DNA of 64,000 nt from Pseudomonas asplenii (lineage in GTDB: Bacteria; Pseudomonadota; Gammaproteobacteria; Pseudomonadales; Pseudomonadaceae), in contig NZ_LT629777.1 in NCBI RefSeq assembly GCF_900105475.1, positions 4,774,001 to 4,838,000 on the forward strand. The letters are read 5' to 3'. A program made the position numbers and the translations under genes. This document shows positions 17,438 through 26,591 of the stretch, piece after piece. Every line of letters starts with the position of its first letter. Within the stretch, counting starts at the first letter, position 1. Under the pieces are notes generated by a model. The model did no database searches, had not been told where the DNA came from, and worked only from the letters and a program-made list of their open reading frames with translations.

Positions 17438-19093
17438 TCAAAGAGTAACGGGGACATGAGCGGTTTGGGGTGCAGCCACGGCGACCGTTGCAATCTCTGC
17501 AATGCCCAAAACGCACTGGAGGGCCTGGGCTGTTTCTGATTCCTGAGCCAAGTTGAACAGGGCGGCAACGTATCGGTCAGGACGGAGCAGCACAAAGCTG
17601 CTGGTCTCTGCAAACAGTTCACTTAACTCGCCGTTGCAATCGTGCACGATCGTTAACCCCGGAACGGGCGGCGGCGGCACAGAATGCTTTGGAATGATCA
17701 CCATGCGCTTGGCATCCAGATGATCCCAAAGCGGGTGCTGCAGGTGATCCACGCGTTGACTGGGAAACTCGCCAAATTGAATCAAGGCAAATCCCGGCCC
17801 GATGTATTCATCCAGCAGCAGGCCGTTGCCTTGCGAGTCGAAGAGGGTCGGCTGCGGCAACATTGTGCCGGCGCGCAGGTTGCCGGCCTTGCCTTGGGAT
17901 AAGACCAGGCCCTGGGTAAAACGAGGCTTGGGTTTGAATTTCATCTGCAAGAAGTAATCGCGCAGAGGTGGAATCAGGCCGATCAAGCGGAACGTGCTGC
18001 TGATGAGTTTGGCGCGCAAGGCTGAAGCAGGCGCCATGACGACACCCAGATTCAATGCCAGCCTGATCAGTGCCCACGCATGATCGCGGCGTTCACTTTC
18101 ATAGCTCTCCAGAGCACTGGGGGCCATGTGTCCACGCAGCACTGCCACCAGCTTCCATGCGATGTTATGGGCATCGCGCACGCCGCTGTTCATACCTTGG
18201 CCCGCATAGGGTGGGGTCAGGTGTGCAGCGTCACCTGCGAGAAATACGCGACCTGCTTGCCAACGTGAGGCAACCCTGGCGTGAAAGGTGTAAACCACTT
18301 TACGTACCAGCGAATAAGCTTTTTCACCCCGGAACGGTCGCAGTAAAGAGCTGAGGCTGGCGTCGCTGAGCATCTGCTCATCCGTCTCGTCATCCTTGAG
18401 CATGAACTCAAAGCGGCGCGTCTGATGGGGGCCGGGCACTTCGACGACAGGTCGCTCGGCATCGCAATACACACGGGTCTGCCAGAACGGATCATCATCC
18501 TGATCCAGATCCACGACCAGCCAGCGAGACTTGAAGCTGGAACCCACCATGTCGACACCCAGTTGTTTGCGAACCGGGCTTCTGCCGCCATCACTGGCAA
18601 CCATGTACTGGGCGTGCACTTCAACCGTTTCACCGGCCTTGTTCTGTATCCGAGCGAGAACGCCTGAGTCGTCTTGGGTAAAGTCGATCAGTTCATGGCA
18701 GAAAAGCTGAGTCAGGCTCGGGAAACGCTCCATCCCATGCATAAGCGTACGTTCAAACAGCGGCTGGCGGAACGCGTTGCGTTTGGGATAGCCGTACTGC
18801 TTGCCGACGGGCTCGACCTTGCCAAAGCAGCGGCCACCGGGTTTGTCGAAGTAATGGACGCCGTAGCCTTGGACAACATCAGCCAACACGGCTTTATCCA
18901 GTCCCGCTGCCTGCATGGTTCGTAGCGACTCATCGTCGATCGAGACGGCGCGAGGTTCAGTCACAGTGCTGGTTTTGCGATCAATGATGGTGGTGCGCAC
19001 GCCAGCCTGCCCGAGGAGGTTGGCCAGCGTGAGTCCTGTCGGGCCGGCACCGATAATCAGTACGTCAGTATTCACGGGTGTAAGGGTTGTCAT
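17438..19093 (-). CDS. FAD-dependent aromatic hydroxylase (MhpA-like)
   Basis: A 551-residue class A flavoprotein monooxygenase very close in layout and length to 3-(3-hydroxyphenyl)propionate hydroxylase. It shows the dinucleotide motif IIGAGPTGLTLAN (residue ~14), the DG motif (MVASDGGRSPVR) and the second FAD motif (VFLAGDAAHLTPPYAGQGMN), plus the C-terminal thioredoxin-like domain with LRPDRYVA. It should ortho-hydroxylate a phenolic acid to a catechol for the adjacent extradiol dioxygenase. True MhpA substrate specificity is not proven. Confidence 0.88.
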   Translation of the reverse strand: MTTLTPVNTDVLIIGAGPTGLTLANLLGQAGVRTTIIDRKTSTVTEPRAVSIDDESLRTMQAAGLDKAVLADVVQGYGVHYFDKPGGRCFGKVEPVGKQYGYPKRNAFRQPLFERTLMHGMERFPSLTQLFCHELIDFTQDDSGVLARIQNKAGETVEVHAQYMVASDGGRSPVRKQLGVDMVGSSFKSRWLVVDLDQDDDPFWQTRVYCDAERPVVEVPGPHQTRRFEFMLKDDETDEQMLSDASLSSLLRPFRGEKAYSLVRKVVYTFHARVASRWQAGRVFLAGDAAHLTPPYAGQGMNSGVRDAHNIAWKLVAVLRGHMAPSALESYESERRDHAWALIRLALNLGVVMAPASALRAKLISSTFRLIGLIPPLRDYFLQMKFKPKPRFTQGLVLSQGKAGNLRAGTMLPQPTLFDSQGNGLLLDEYIGPGFALIQFGEFPSQRVDHLQHPLWDHLDAKRMVIIPKHSVPPPPVPGLTIVHDCNGELSELFAETSSFVLLRPDRYVAALFNLAQESETAQALQCVLGIAEIATVAVAAPQTAHVPVTL

Positions 19094-19121
19094 TTTTGTT
19101 CCCTCGTTGACCGCGCGGGGA

Positions 19122-19943
19122 TCAGTCCAGAAGTTCTGGTCTATGCGCGAGCGCGGTCATGAGTTGTGAAAGGTTATCGGCAAGGGTAAGAATCTGCTGG
19201 CCCTGCGCTTCATCCTGTTCGCTTTCGCGTTGCGAGCTGGGGCGCACGCAGCTGATGCTTCCGACTACTTTGCCGTCTCCATCGAATATGGGCGCCGCCA
19301 GGCCGAAGACGCCGGCATCCACTTCGCTGGAACTCAACACATACCCCTGGCGGCGTAAGCGTTGGAGCGAGCGTCTGAACTGCTCCCACGTCTTGCCAAG
19401 GTTGCTGGAGGCAACGTCATCCGGATTTTCCAGAAACAGCTGGCTCTGGTGTCGCGACCCCATATTGGCGAGGATCGCTTTTGAGGTGGCCCCCATGAAT
19501 AACGGTCTTGGGGAGCCTCGTGAATAGCTCACCTGGCTGGACAGATTGCCGCTTTGATGGACGCAGACCACTTGATCCTTGAACAGCCGACAAACCAACC
19601 ACGCTTGCTCGTCCCCCCATTGCGGGAAGGTCGACTCCAGTGAGTGTGCGGCACGAACCAGCGGATCACTGACGCGCAGCTGGCGATCCCAGGTGATGAT
19701 TCTGGCGCCGAGCGCGTAGCGTCCGGCCTCTACCTGAAACAGCAAGTTGGCATCGGCCAGTTCGCGGACATAACGGTAGGCAGTGGAGCGTGTGAACGCT
19801 AGCGCATTAGCCATCCCATCGACCGTCCAGATGGGATGGTGCTCGGTGAACAGATCGAGGATTCGCAGCATCCGCTCCAGACTGGAGCCTTTGCTATCGA
19901 TCAGGTTCTCAGGGGTGTCTTCGGAATCAAACGGTCTTTGCAT
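19122..19943 (-). CDS. IclR-family transcriptional regulator
   Basis: 273 residues: an N-terminal winged helix (~20-85; MLRILDLFTEHH, TVDGMANALAFTRSTAYRYV) and a C-terminal IclR effector domain (~100-260; CVHQSGNL, VSYSRGSPRPLFMGATSKAILA, VFGLAAPIFD). It lies inside the operon between the FAH-family and MhpA-like genes (1 nt and 28 nt gaps). MhpR, which controls mhp genes elsewhere, is also IclR-type, so control of this operon is likely. Confidence 0.88.
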   Translation of the reverse strand: MQRPFDSEDTPENLIDSKGSSLERMLRILDLFTEHHPIWTVDGMANALAFTRSTAYRYVRELADANLLFQVEAGRYALGARIITWDRQLRVSDPLVRAAHSLESTFPQWGDEQAWLVCRLFKDQVVCVHQSGNLSSQVSYSRGSPRPLFMGATSKAILANMGSRHQSQLFLENPDDVASSNLGKTWEQFRRSLQRLRRQGYVLSSSEVDAGVFGLAAPIFDGDGKVVGSISCVRPSSQRESEQDEAQGQQILTLADNLSQLMTALAHRPELLD

Positions 19944-19944
19944 G

Positions 19945-20796
19945 TTAACGCTCGTCTACAATACTGTTGCGCAGGATACCAATGCGCTCGATTTCGATTT
20001 CGACGATATCTCCCGGCTTCATCCAGACCGGTGGCTCACGGAATGCGCCAACGCCACCTGTGGTGCCGCTGACAATGACGTCTCCAGGCGCCAGTTCAGT
20101 GAACGCGGTGCAATACTCGATCAACCTGCGTACGTCGAAAATCATGTCGCTGGTGCGCGTGTGTTGCATCGCTTCGCCGTTCAGGCGAGTTGTCAGTTCC
20201 AGATCCTGCGGATCGACGATTTCATCACTGGTGACCATCCACGGTCCAAAGCCGCCGGTGGACGGGAAGTTTTTACCTGGAACGAACTGGATGGTGTGCT
20301 TCTGCCAATCTCGTACGCTGCCGTCGTTGTAGCAGGCATAGCCGGCGACATAGTCCAGAGCGTTCTGCGCCTTGACGTGGCGAGCCGTCTTGCCAATCAC
20401 GACGGCCAGCTCACCTTCGAAGTCAAGCTTGTGAGAAACGATTGGGCGAACGATGGGCTGCAGATGTGCGGTCTGGCTGTCGGCAAAGCGGGTGAAAATC
20501 ATCGGGTAGATCGGCGTGTCCCGGCCAGTCTCGCGCATGTGGGTGGCGTAGTTGATCCCGATGCAGAGCACTTTCCCGGGGTTGGCAATAACCGGCAGAA
20601 AGGTGATTTCACTCAATGCCAGGCGGGGTAGGTCCTTCAGCGCATCAGCACCCAGTTCGCTGAGTTGATTGCGGGCGATGGCTTCTTTCAGGTCTGCGCC
20701 CAAGTGAAGCTTGAGTGACTCCAGGTCAATGACGTGCTCACCTTCAACAACGCCATAACTGGAACGGTCTTGGTAAACGAAGCTTGCGATTTTCAT
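19945..20796 (-). CDS. Fumarylacetoacetate hydrolase (FAH) family protein
   Basis: 283 residues. Metal-binding landmarks of the family are present: the E-x-E pair in LDFEGELAVVIGK, D in ...YNDGSVRDWQ, and the GTTGGVG segment near the C-terminus. Members cleave or decarboxylate/hydrate oxo-dienoic products of aromatic ring cleavage (acylpyruvases, 2-hydroxyhepta-2,4-diene-dioate isomerases). The start follows the MFS remnant by about 20 nt. It is predicted to process the meta-cleavage product of the neighbouring dioxygenase. Confidence 0.87.
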   Translation of the reverse strand: MKIASFVYQDRSSYGVVEGEHVIDLESLKLHLGADLKEAIARNQLSELGADALKDLPRLALSEITFLPVIANPGKVLCIGINYATHMRETGRDTPIYPMIFTRFADSQTAHLQPIVRPIVSHKLDFEGELAVVIGKTARHVKAQNALDYVAGYACYNDGSVRDWQKHTIQFVPGKNFPSTGGFGPWMVTSDEIVDPQDLELTTRLNGEAMQHTRTSDMIFDVRRLIEYCTAFTELAPGDVIVSGTTGGVGAFREPPVWMKPGDIVEIEIERIGILRNSIVDER

Positions 20797-20815
20797 GAGT
20801 ATGCCTTGGGTTGCA

Positions 20816-21118
20816 TCATGGATGAGGAACAGACTGTGGCGTTGCGTGCTGTTGCTGATTTAGGGGGGCAAGTCGGAACAGGGTAATTGCGCTCAGCGCG
20901 ATGAGCCCTGGGATCAACGCAGCGCTGAGGATCTCGGTCAAAACCCAGCCGGCTGCCAGCATCATGCCTCCGCAAACGGGCCCTGCAATGGAACCCACTC
21001 GCCCGATACCCAGTGTCCAACCGATGCCTGTGGAGCGTATTTCCTGCGGATACAACTCGACGGCCAACGCGTTAAGACCTGCCTGTGCGCCTTGCACCAA
21101 AATGCCCATCACCCACAC
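20816..21118 (-). pseudogene. C-terminal remnant of an AAHS-type MFS aromatic-acid transporter
   Basis: Only ~100 residues remain (VQGAQAGLNALAVELYPQEIRSTG..., GIGRVGSIAGPVCGG, then two hydrophobic segments). These match the last quarter of aromatic acid:H+ symporters of the PcaK/MhpT type. Upstream of about 21120 the frame turns into K/N-rich non-coding sequence, so ~75% of the gene has been lost. It was presumably the first gene of the aromatic operon below it, whose original promoter may have gone with it. Confidence 0.75.
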
Positions 21119-21495
21119 GTACCTCTTATTGTTTTTATTGTCTGGCGCAGGAAGGTGCCGTTGACTGAGATCAATCTATTACGAGGAAAAAATCCTGTAA
21201 AGAGAAAATACACCAAAATCCCAAAATGCAGGAAATATGTGTTTTTGGCTCATTGCACTCATCCCCGCGTGGGTGCTCCAGGTGAGATATCAGGCCTGCC
21301 TCCTACCAAGGCGTGAGCAACTGAATGCGACTTTCAGGGGGAAAGGGAGGGGGCAGCGTGATCGTTGTGCAGCGTTGTCGCTTTCAGGCAAGGCTGTCTC
21401 TCTGGGGAAAGATTCCGTACCCATCAAGTGCATACAGTTGAATGGCATCGGAGCTGCACGCTCCATCGCTCATAATTCAAACAATAGAGCTCATC
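21119..21495. other. Intergenic region at a truncation breakpoint
   Basis: 377 bp between the MFS remnant (minus) and the SphA-like gene (plus). No gene is supported. It is partly A/T-rich (21125-21240) and must carry the promoter of the plus-strand genes and whatever promoter now serves the minus-strand operon. Confidence 0.5.
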
Positions 21496-22482
21496 ATGAA
21501 AAAGCCATTCGCAACCACCAGTCTTGCGCTAACGATATTCGCCGCTTCAACCTCGCCGGCTTTCGCTGTTACGCCGTCGGTCAACGAACCCTCAGGTCTC
21601 AACCTTGGCGGAACCAGCTTTTACGACGGCTTTGCCGGTCAACCTGGGTTAAGCCATCTGGTCTATCTGAAGTATGACTCTGCCCAGTCATTCCTGGGTG
21701 CCAAGGGCAAACAGAACCCTGCGCTTGACGACCCGAAACTGACAGTCACCACGCTGATAAACCAGTTCAGCTACTACTCACCAAACACTATCGGCATGGG
21801 CGCTCATCTGGGCTGGAGTCTGCTTGTCCCCATGGTTTCACTTGATGCCGACATGGGACCGGCCGGTGCGCAACTCAAGGACAATGGTGCCGGGATGGGC
21901 GATATGACCACCGGGCCCCAGATTCAATTTGACCCGATAGTCGATCAGCACGGCCGTCCGGTGTATTCACAAAGATTTGCCGTAGACATGATCTTGCCTA
22001 CCGGAAAATACGACGAACATAAGGATTTCAACCAGGGTTCCAATTTTTACTCTATCAATCCCTACTGGGCTGCGACGGTAATGCCTGCACCCCGTTGGGA
22101 GGTGAGCTGGCGCCTGCACTATCTCTATAACTTCCGAAATGATAAGCCCGCCAGCAGTGGGCCTCTCGATTACCGAGGGCAGTCAGTCGATGATACTCAG
22201 GCGGGGCAAGCAGCCTGGGCGAACTTCGCCGCTTCCTATGAAATATTTCCCAAGGTTTCTGTGGGACTTAATGGCTTTTACTTCAAACAAATCTCTGATG
22301 ACCGTGTGAATGGTCATCGCCTGGAGGACTCGCGTGAACGTGTCCTCGGTCTAGGTCCGGGCGTATTCTGGAAAATCAGCGAAGAGCAAGGTCTCTGGTT
22401 CAACGTTTATCACGAATCCGCTGTTGAAAACCGAGCCAAGAATGATTTCTCCGTACAAGTACGTTTTGCTCACGCCCTTTGA
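21496..22482 (+). CDS. SphA/phenol-MetA-type outer-membrane channel protein
   Basis: 328 residues with a clear signal peptide (MKKPFATTSLALTIFAAS, cleavage near PAFAVT). The remainder is a beta-barrel-like protein of the type found beside phenol, toluene and terpenoid degradation genes (PF13557-like): NPYWAATVMP, WRLHYLYNFR, short aromatic-rich strands and a C-terminal VQVRFAHAL. It should let a hydrophobic aromatic substrate cross the outer membrane. The ATG at 21496 was chosen because it starts the signal peptide. It is followed at 21 nt by an MFS transporter. Confidence 0.82.
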   Translation: MKKPFATTSLALTIFAASTSPAFAVTPSVNEPSGLNLGGTSFYDGFAGQPGLSHLVYLKYDSAQSFLGAKGKQNPALDDPKLTVTTLINQFSYYSPNTIGMGAHLGWSLLVPMVSLDADMGPAGAQLKDNGAGMGDMTTGPQIQFDPIVDQHGRPVYSQRFAVDMILPTGKYDEHKDFNQGSNFYSINPYWAATVMPAPRWEVSWRLHYLYNFRNDKPASSGPLDYRGQSVDDTQAGQAAWANFAASYEIFPKVSVGLNGFYFKQISDDRVNGHRLEDSRERVLGLGPGVFWKISEEQGLWFNVYHESAVENRAKNDFSVQVRFAHAL

Positions 22483-22503
22483 AGTGTCTGAGGTATCGCG
22501 ATA

Positions 22504-23688
22504 ATGCAAGCAATCCAAAAAGTGGACAGCAAGGGTACATTACTCTCGCTCTGCCTGATTATGGTGGTTTCACTGGGCACGTTGCAGATTCAACCGATGC
22601 TTGGAGGGGCCTTTGTTGATCAACTCGGCCTCTCTTTGAATGAAATCGGGCCTGTCTTTGCCTCCGAGTTAATTGCGATGGCATTTGCCTGTGGCGCCAG
22701 CGCTATGCTGATGCCACGCATTAATCGACAGTGTTACGCCCTCATGGCCATTGTGCTTATGATCATCAGTAATATTGCAAGTTGCTATGCCAACCGCTTT
22801 GTTGAACTGGTAGTGCTGCGCCTTTGTGCGGGCCTCGGCGGAGGGGCGGCAATGGCCGTGGTATATGCCAGTGCCGCACTCAGGTCATCCAAGGATGCAA
22901 CATTCGCGGTCATCAATATCGGTAACCTGATCTGGGGCGTGTTGCTGGTCTCCAGCATGCCGCTGGTCCTGGGGCACGGCGGGGTTGCTTCATGCTTTCT
23001 GCTGTTGGGTGTCGCTAGTGTCATTGCTGCTTTTGGCATTCGTCGAATTCCTGCGCGGTTTGCCGGGGCAGTGGCAGGTAACCAGCAGCAGGTAGCCCGC
23101 ATAGGCTTGACTTCCATACTGCTTATCAGTCTGTTCGCTTTGCTATTTTTTGGTCACTCCGCGCTGTGGGTGTATCAGGAGCGCATTGGAAAAAGTATCG
23201 GGTTGGCACCGGAGCAAATTGGCGCAATTTTGGGCGCCAGCGTGCTGGCAGGTGCCGTGGGCGCTGGTTTGGCGGGCCTGATCAAGCGGCGGCTAGGGCT
23301 GTTGTTTCCTCAACTTTTCGGGTTTGGGACTGCACTGATCGCGACACTGATGATGGTCTACGGTACGAGCGCCTTGTCTTTCGCCTTGACGGCAGGGCTG
23401 ATCCATCTTGTCTGGTTCTTTTGCCTGCCCTATCTGTTGTCGATGGCCGCAGAACTGGACCCCAGTGGCCGACTGGCCGGGCTAGGCAATGCTGCAATTT
23501 TCGTAGGACAGGGATTGGGACCTTTCGCTGCAGCTCTGGTGGTGGGAACCGGGGACTTTCGTGCCGTGGGGTGGCTGGCGGCAGGAGCGTATGTGGTTGC
23601 GCTGATCACAGCGGTCACGATGGTGGCGTCCTTCAATCGAGGACAACGGTACCTGCCAGCGAGAGTGCTGGAAGTCGACTGCGCATAG
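22504..23688 (+). CDS. MFS transporter
   Basis: 394 residues with about 12 hydrophobic segments spread through the protein and a short central hydrophilic loop near residue 195. It resembles small YbjJ/arabinose-type major facilitator permeases rather than the AAHS family. Position between the outer-membrane channel and the carotenoid-oxygenase-family gene suggests inner-membrane uptake of the same aromatic compound. Substrate not predictable from sequence. Confidence 0.85.
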   Translation: MQAIQKVDSKGTLLSLCLIMVVSLGTLQIQPMLGGAFVDQLGLSLNEIGPVFASELIAMAFACGASAMLMPRINRQCYALMAIVLMIISNIASCYANRFVELVVLRLCAGLGGGAAMAVVYASAALRSSKDATFAVINIGNLIWGVLLVSSMPLVLGHGGVASCFLLLGVASVIAAFGIRRIPARFAGAVAGNQQQVARIGLTSILLISLFALLFFGHSALWVYQERIGKSIGLAPEQIGAILGASVLAGAVGAGLAGLIKRRLGLLFPQLFGFGTALIATLMMVYGTSALSFALTAGLIHLVWFFCLPYLLSMAAELDPSGRLAGLGNAAIFVGQGLGPFAAALVVGTGDFRAVGWLAAGAYVVALITAVTMVASFNRGQRYLPARVLEVDCA

Positions 23689-23823
23689 TTGTCACCCGTG
23701 TGGCTGCACTTGAGCATTTACACGTGCATGCCTTACGGAAAACCGAATCAAAAACATTAATTTATGTCTGGTTCAGTCTGCACGCTTTGTCTGGACCGCG
23801 AAATGCATCATTAGAGGTATATG

Positions 23824-25272
23824 ATGACCGCTCAATTTCCCAAAATTCCTGAATTCTCTGGTGCGCTTTATTACCCGAGCCGCGCCGAAGTCGATGTTTT
23901 CGATCTGGAAATCGAGGGCAGTTTGCCTGCGGACATCAAAGGGGCGTTTTATCAAGTTTCCCCGGATCCGCAATATCCGCCAATGCTGGGTGAGGATATT
24001 TTTTTCAATGGCGATGGCCTGGTCAGTGCGTTCTTCTTTGAAAACGGTAGAGTTTCTCTGCGTCGCCGCTATGTAAAAACCGACCGTTTGATGGCGCAGC
24101 GACGTGAAGGGCGTTCGCTCAACGGTATCTACCGCAACGTGCATACCAATGACTCTAAAGCGGCGAAGAACAACACTACAGCCAATACCACGGTGCTCAT
24201 GTACAACGGCGTGTTATTGGCCATGAAGGAGGATGCGCTTCCCTACGCCATGGACCCGATAACCCTGGAGACGCTCGGTGTTCATGACTTCGATGCACAA
24301 ATCAAAGCGCAGACATTCACCGCACACCCTAAAGTAGATCCGGTGACGGGTAATCTGTTGGCATTCAGCTATGAAGCCAAAGGCGACGGCTCACCCGATC
24401 TGGCTTACTTTGAACTCGCCCCAGACGGCACGTTGCAACACGAAATATGGTTTCAGGCACCTTACGCAGCCATGGTTCATGACTTTGCCGTGACCGAGCA
24501 CCATGTGGTGTTTCCCCTTATCCCGCTGACTGTCGATGTTGAGCGGATGCAGCGCGGTGGACAGCACTTTGAATGGCAGCCCGATCTTCCTCAGCTTTTC
24601 GCGATCGTCCCGCGCCGGGGGAGCAGCAGCGACGTACACTGGTTCAAGGGGCCGGCCAACGGTTTCCAGGGGCATACCCTCAATGCCTTTGAAGAGAACG
24701 GACTGATCCATGTCGATATGCCGGTTACCAGCGGCAATATCTTCTATTTCTTCCCTCAGGCAGACGGGTTCGTTCCCTCACCGGAAACGCTGAACTCGCA
24801 GATGATGCGGTGGAGCTTCGACTTGAGCGCGGACTCTGACGAGGTAGAACCCTTTGCGTTAAGTGAGTTTCGCTGCGAATTTCCTCGTTGCGATGACCGA
24901 TTTGTCGGCCGCCCCTATGAACATGGTTTTGTAATCGCCTTCGATCCCGAAAAGCCTTACAACGCCGCCAACGGTCCGATGCCCTTTCAGTTTTTCAATC
25001 TGCTGACTCACATGAACGTCCGTACCGGGGAGAGCGAGAGCTGGTTTGCGGGAGACAGCGAGTGCTTCCAGGAGCCTATCTTCGTGCCACGTTCTGCCGA
25101 TGCGCCTGAAGGCGATGGCTACGTCATGGCGTTGTTAAACCACATCGCGGTGCACTCCACGGAACTGGTGGTACTCGACAGCTTGAACATGGCCGCGGGG
25201 CCCATCGCTCGGATCAAACTCCCGCTGCGCATGCGCATGTCCTTGCATGGCTCCTGGGCCGCGACACAGTAG
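23824..25272 (+). CDS. Carotenoid-oxygenase-family dioxygenase (lignostilbene/isoeugenol-cleaving type)
   Basis: 482 residues. This family (RPE65/CCD/lignostilbene dioxygenase, including isoeugenol monooxygenase) cleaves an alkene C=C with a non-heme Fe(II) held by four His. All four are visible: H168 (FTAHPKVD), H219 (MVHDFAVT), H284 (FQGHTLNAFE) and H475 (SLHGSW). The N-terminal VFDLEIEGSLPADIKG and FNGDGLVSAFFFE segments are typical. The second of two adjacent ATGs is used because AGAGG lies 6 nt upstream. With a divergent-family AraC regulator immediately downstream and aromatic enzymes upstream, a phenylpropanoid or stilbene substrate giving an aromatic aldehyde is likely. Confidence 0.88.
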   Translation: MTAQFPKIPEFSGALYYPSRAEVDVFDLEIEGSLPADIKGAFYQVSPDPQYPPMLGEDIFFNGDGLVSAFFFENGRVSLRRRYVKTDRLMAQRREGRSLNGIYRNVHTNDSKAAKNNTTANTTVLMYNGVLLAMKEDALPYAMDPITLETLGVHDFDAQIKAQTFTAHPKVDPVTGNLLAFSYEAKGDGSPDLAYFELAPDGTLQHEIWFQAPYAAMVHDFAVTEHHVVFPLIPLTVDVERMQRGGQHFEWQPDLPQLFAIVPRRGSSSDVHWFKGPANGFQGHTLNAFEENGLIHVDMPVTSGNIFYFFPQADGFVPSPETLNSQMMRWSFDLSADSDEVEPFALSEFRCEFPRCDDRFVGRPYEHGFVIAFDPEKPYNAANGPMPFQFFNLLTHMNVRTGESESWFAGDSECFQEPIFVPRSADAPEGDGYVMALLNHIAVHSTELVVLDSLNMAAGPIARIKLPLRMRMSLHGSWAATQ

Positions 25273-25322
25273 AGCGGACAGGTACGCAGATTCCTTCGAT
25301 CCCCATGCAAGTGGCCGGCGGG

Positions 25323-25347
25323 GTTGTCCAGTCACAGACTGGACAAC
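25323..25347 (+). terminator. Hairpin after the dioxygenase gene
   Basis: A perfect 11-bp stem with an ACA loop lies 50 nt after the dioxygenase stop. No T-run follows. The long symmetry could equally serve as an operator. Confidence 0.5.
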
Positions 25348-25416
25348 TGCGATCCATTCAGCGGTTGGCTAACAATCAATGGCCACTACACCCGTTGTGA
25401 CGGTGGTAGACTCGGA

Positions 25417-25440
25417 GTAGGAGGCCTTTGGCCTCCCTAC
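25417..25440 (+). promoter_or_regulatory. Stem-loop just upstream of the AraC gene
   Basis: GTAG-GAGGCC-ttt-GGCCTC-C-CTAC folds with one bulged base and ends 19 nt before the AraC start codon, near its ribosome-binding site. It may terminate upstream transcription or limit translation of the regulator. Confidence 0.4.
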
Positions 25441-25459
25441 AATAAGAGAAGGTCGTCTT

Positions 25460-26428
25460 ATGAGCGCATTGTCCTGTGTAAGTACTGATCAGTTTGGACG
25501 ATCAGATAGACTGACGAAGTGGCAGGAATTCATGAGCATTCATGTCGGACGAACGCCCGAGTCCGTACGACGCCTTGAGTTGACCAGCTTTCAGCCATTG
25601 GAGGGTGCGCCCTTTGCCGGACGCTTGGAGTATGGCGATCTGGGCGATTTGCACTTCTGTCGAATGGTGAGTACACCTCATCGATTTTCCCGCCGCCTCA
25701 ACGCGCCAGTCACACCGAGTGAAGCACCGTGGCTATTGATTCTTCAAATGCGCGGCATCAGCCATTTCAGCCAGGGAACTCGCAGCCATAGCGTGTCTGC
25801 CGATGAACTCATGCTGATTGACAGCGGCAAGCCGTTTGAGGTGACCAGTCCCAATGGCTGTGAATATCTGATGTTATTGTGTAGTGGCCTGACAGGGGAT
25901 GTTGCCATGCCGTCCGACCTTCACCTGAATAATCGGGCAGGTCTTGGAAAAATGTTGCACCATCTGATCACCGATGCTTATAGCCATTACCCATTACTTA
26001 ACGCCCGCTCGTCTCATTCTATCGGGCAGAGTATTACGGCGCTGGTCGAAAACCTGATAGAAAAAAGCGTCGCGGCCCCGAAACTCGAACACGATTTCCG
26101 ATACTTCAAGAAGCATCGGATCAAAAGCTTCATCGAAGACCGTCTGGCTGAGCCAGAATTGACTCTTGAGCAAATAGCCACATTTGAAGGGTGCTCAATA
26201 CGCACGCTCCATCGCCTTTTTGAAGATGAGCTGGGCTGCAGTCTGAGCGAATACATCTGGCAACGAAGGCTCACACGCTGCGCAGAGGATCTTCGCAATC
26301 CTGATCTGTCTGATCAGTCGATTACTGATGTGGCCTTGTCATGGGGTTTTGTCAGCAGCTCTCATTTCAGTCGAGCGTTCAAGGCCTCGTTTGGCATGAC
26401 CCCACGGTTGTTCCGGGAAACCAGTTGA
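25460..26428 (+). CDS. AraC-family transcriptional regulator
   Basis: 322 residues: an N-terminal AraC-binding-like (AraC_binding_2) sensor domain (~20-180) and a C-terminal double helix-turn-helix (about 215-320; LTLEQIATFEGCSIRTLHRL, ITDVALSWGFVSSSHFSRAF, then FGMTPRLFR). It follows the carotenoid-oxygenase-family gene in the same direction. In characterised isoeugenol pathways an AraC-type protein activates the monooxygenase, so a similar activator role is a reasonable inference. Confidence 0.88.
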   Translation: MSALSCVSTDQFGRSDRLTKWQEFMSIHVGRTPESVRRLELTSFQPLEGAPFAGRLEYGDLGDLHFCRMVSTPHRFSRRLNAPVTPSEAPWLLILQMRGISHFSQGTRSHSVSADELMLIDSGKPFEVTSPNGCEYLMLLCSGLTGDVAMPSDLHLNNRAGLGKMLHHLITDAYSHYPLLNARSSHSIGQSITALVENLIEKSVAAPKLEHDFRYFKKHRIKSFIEDRLAEPELTLEQIATFEGCSIRTLHRLFEDELGCSLSEYIWQRRLTRCAEDLRNPDLSDQSITDVALSWGFVSSSHFSRAFKASFGMTPRLFRETS

Positions 26429-26591
26429 GGTAAGGAAAAATATCAAGCGAGGAGGGCTGGTCTGCTCAACCGGACAACCCAGTCAGGGCGAATCAAAAAT
26501 AAAGTAAAATACTTTATTGACTAAAATATATTATCGGATAATTATTTCTGGGCATCTGCTCGCATGCAGAGTCATTTCCAGGGTTATCCCG

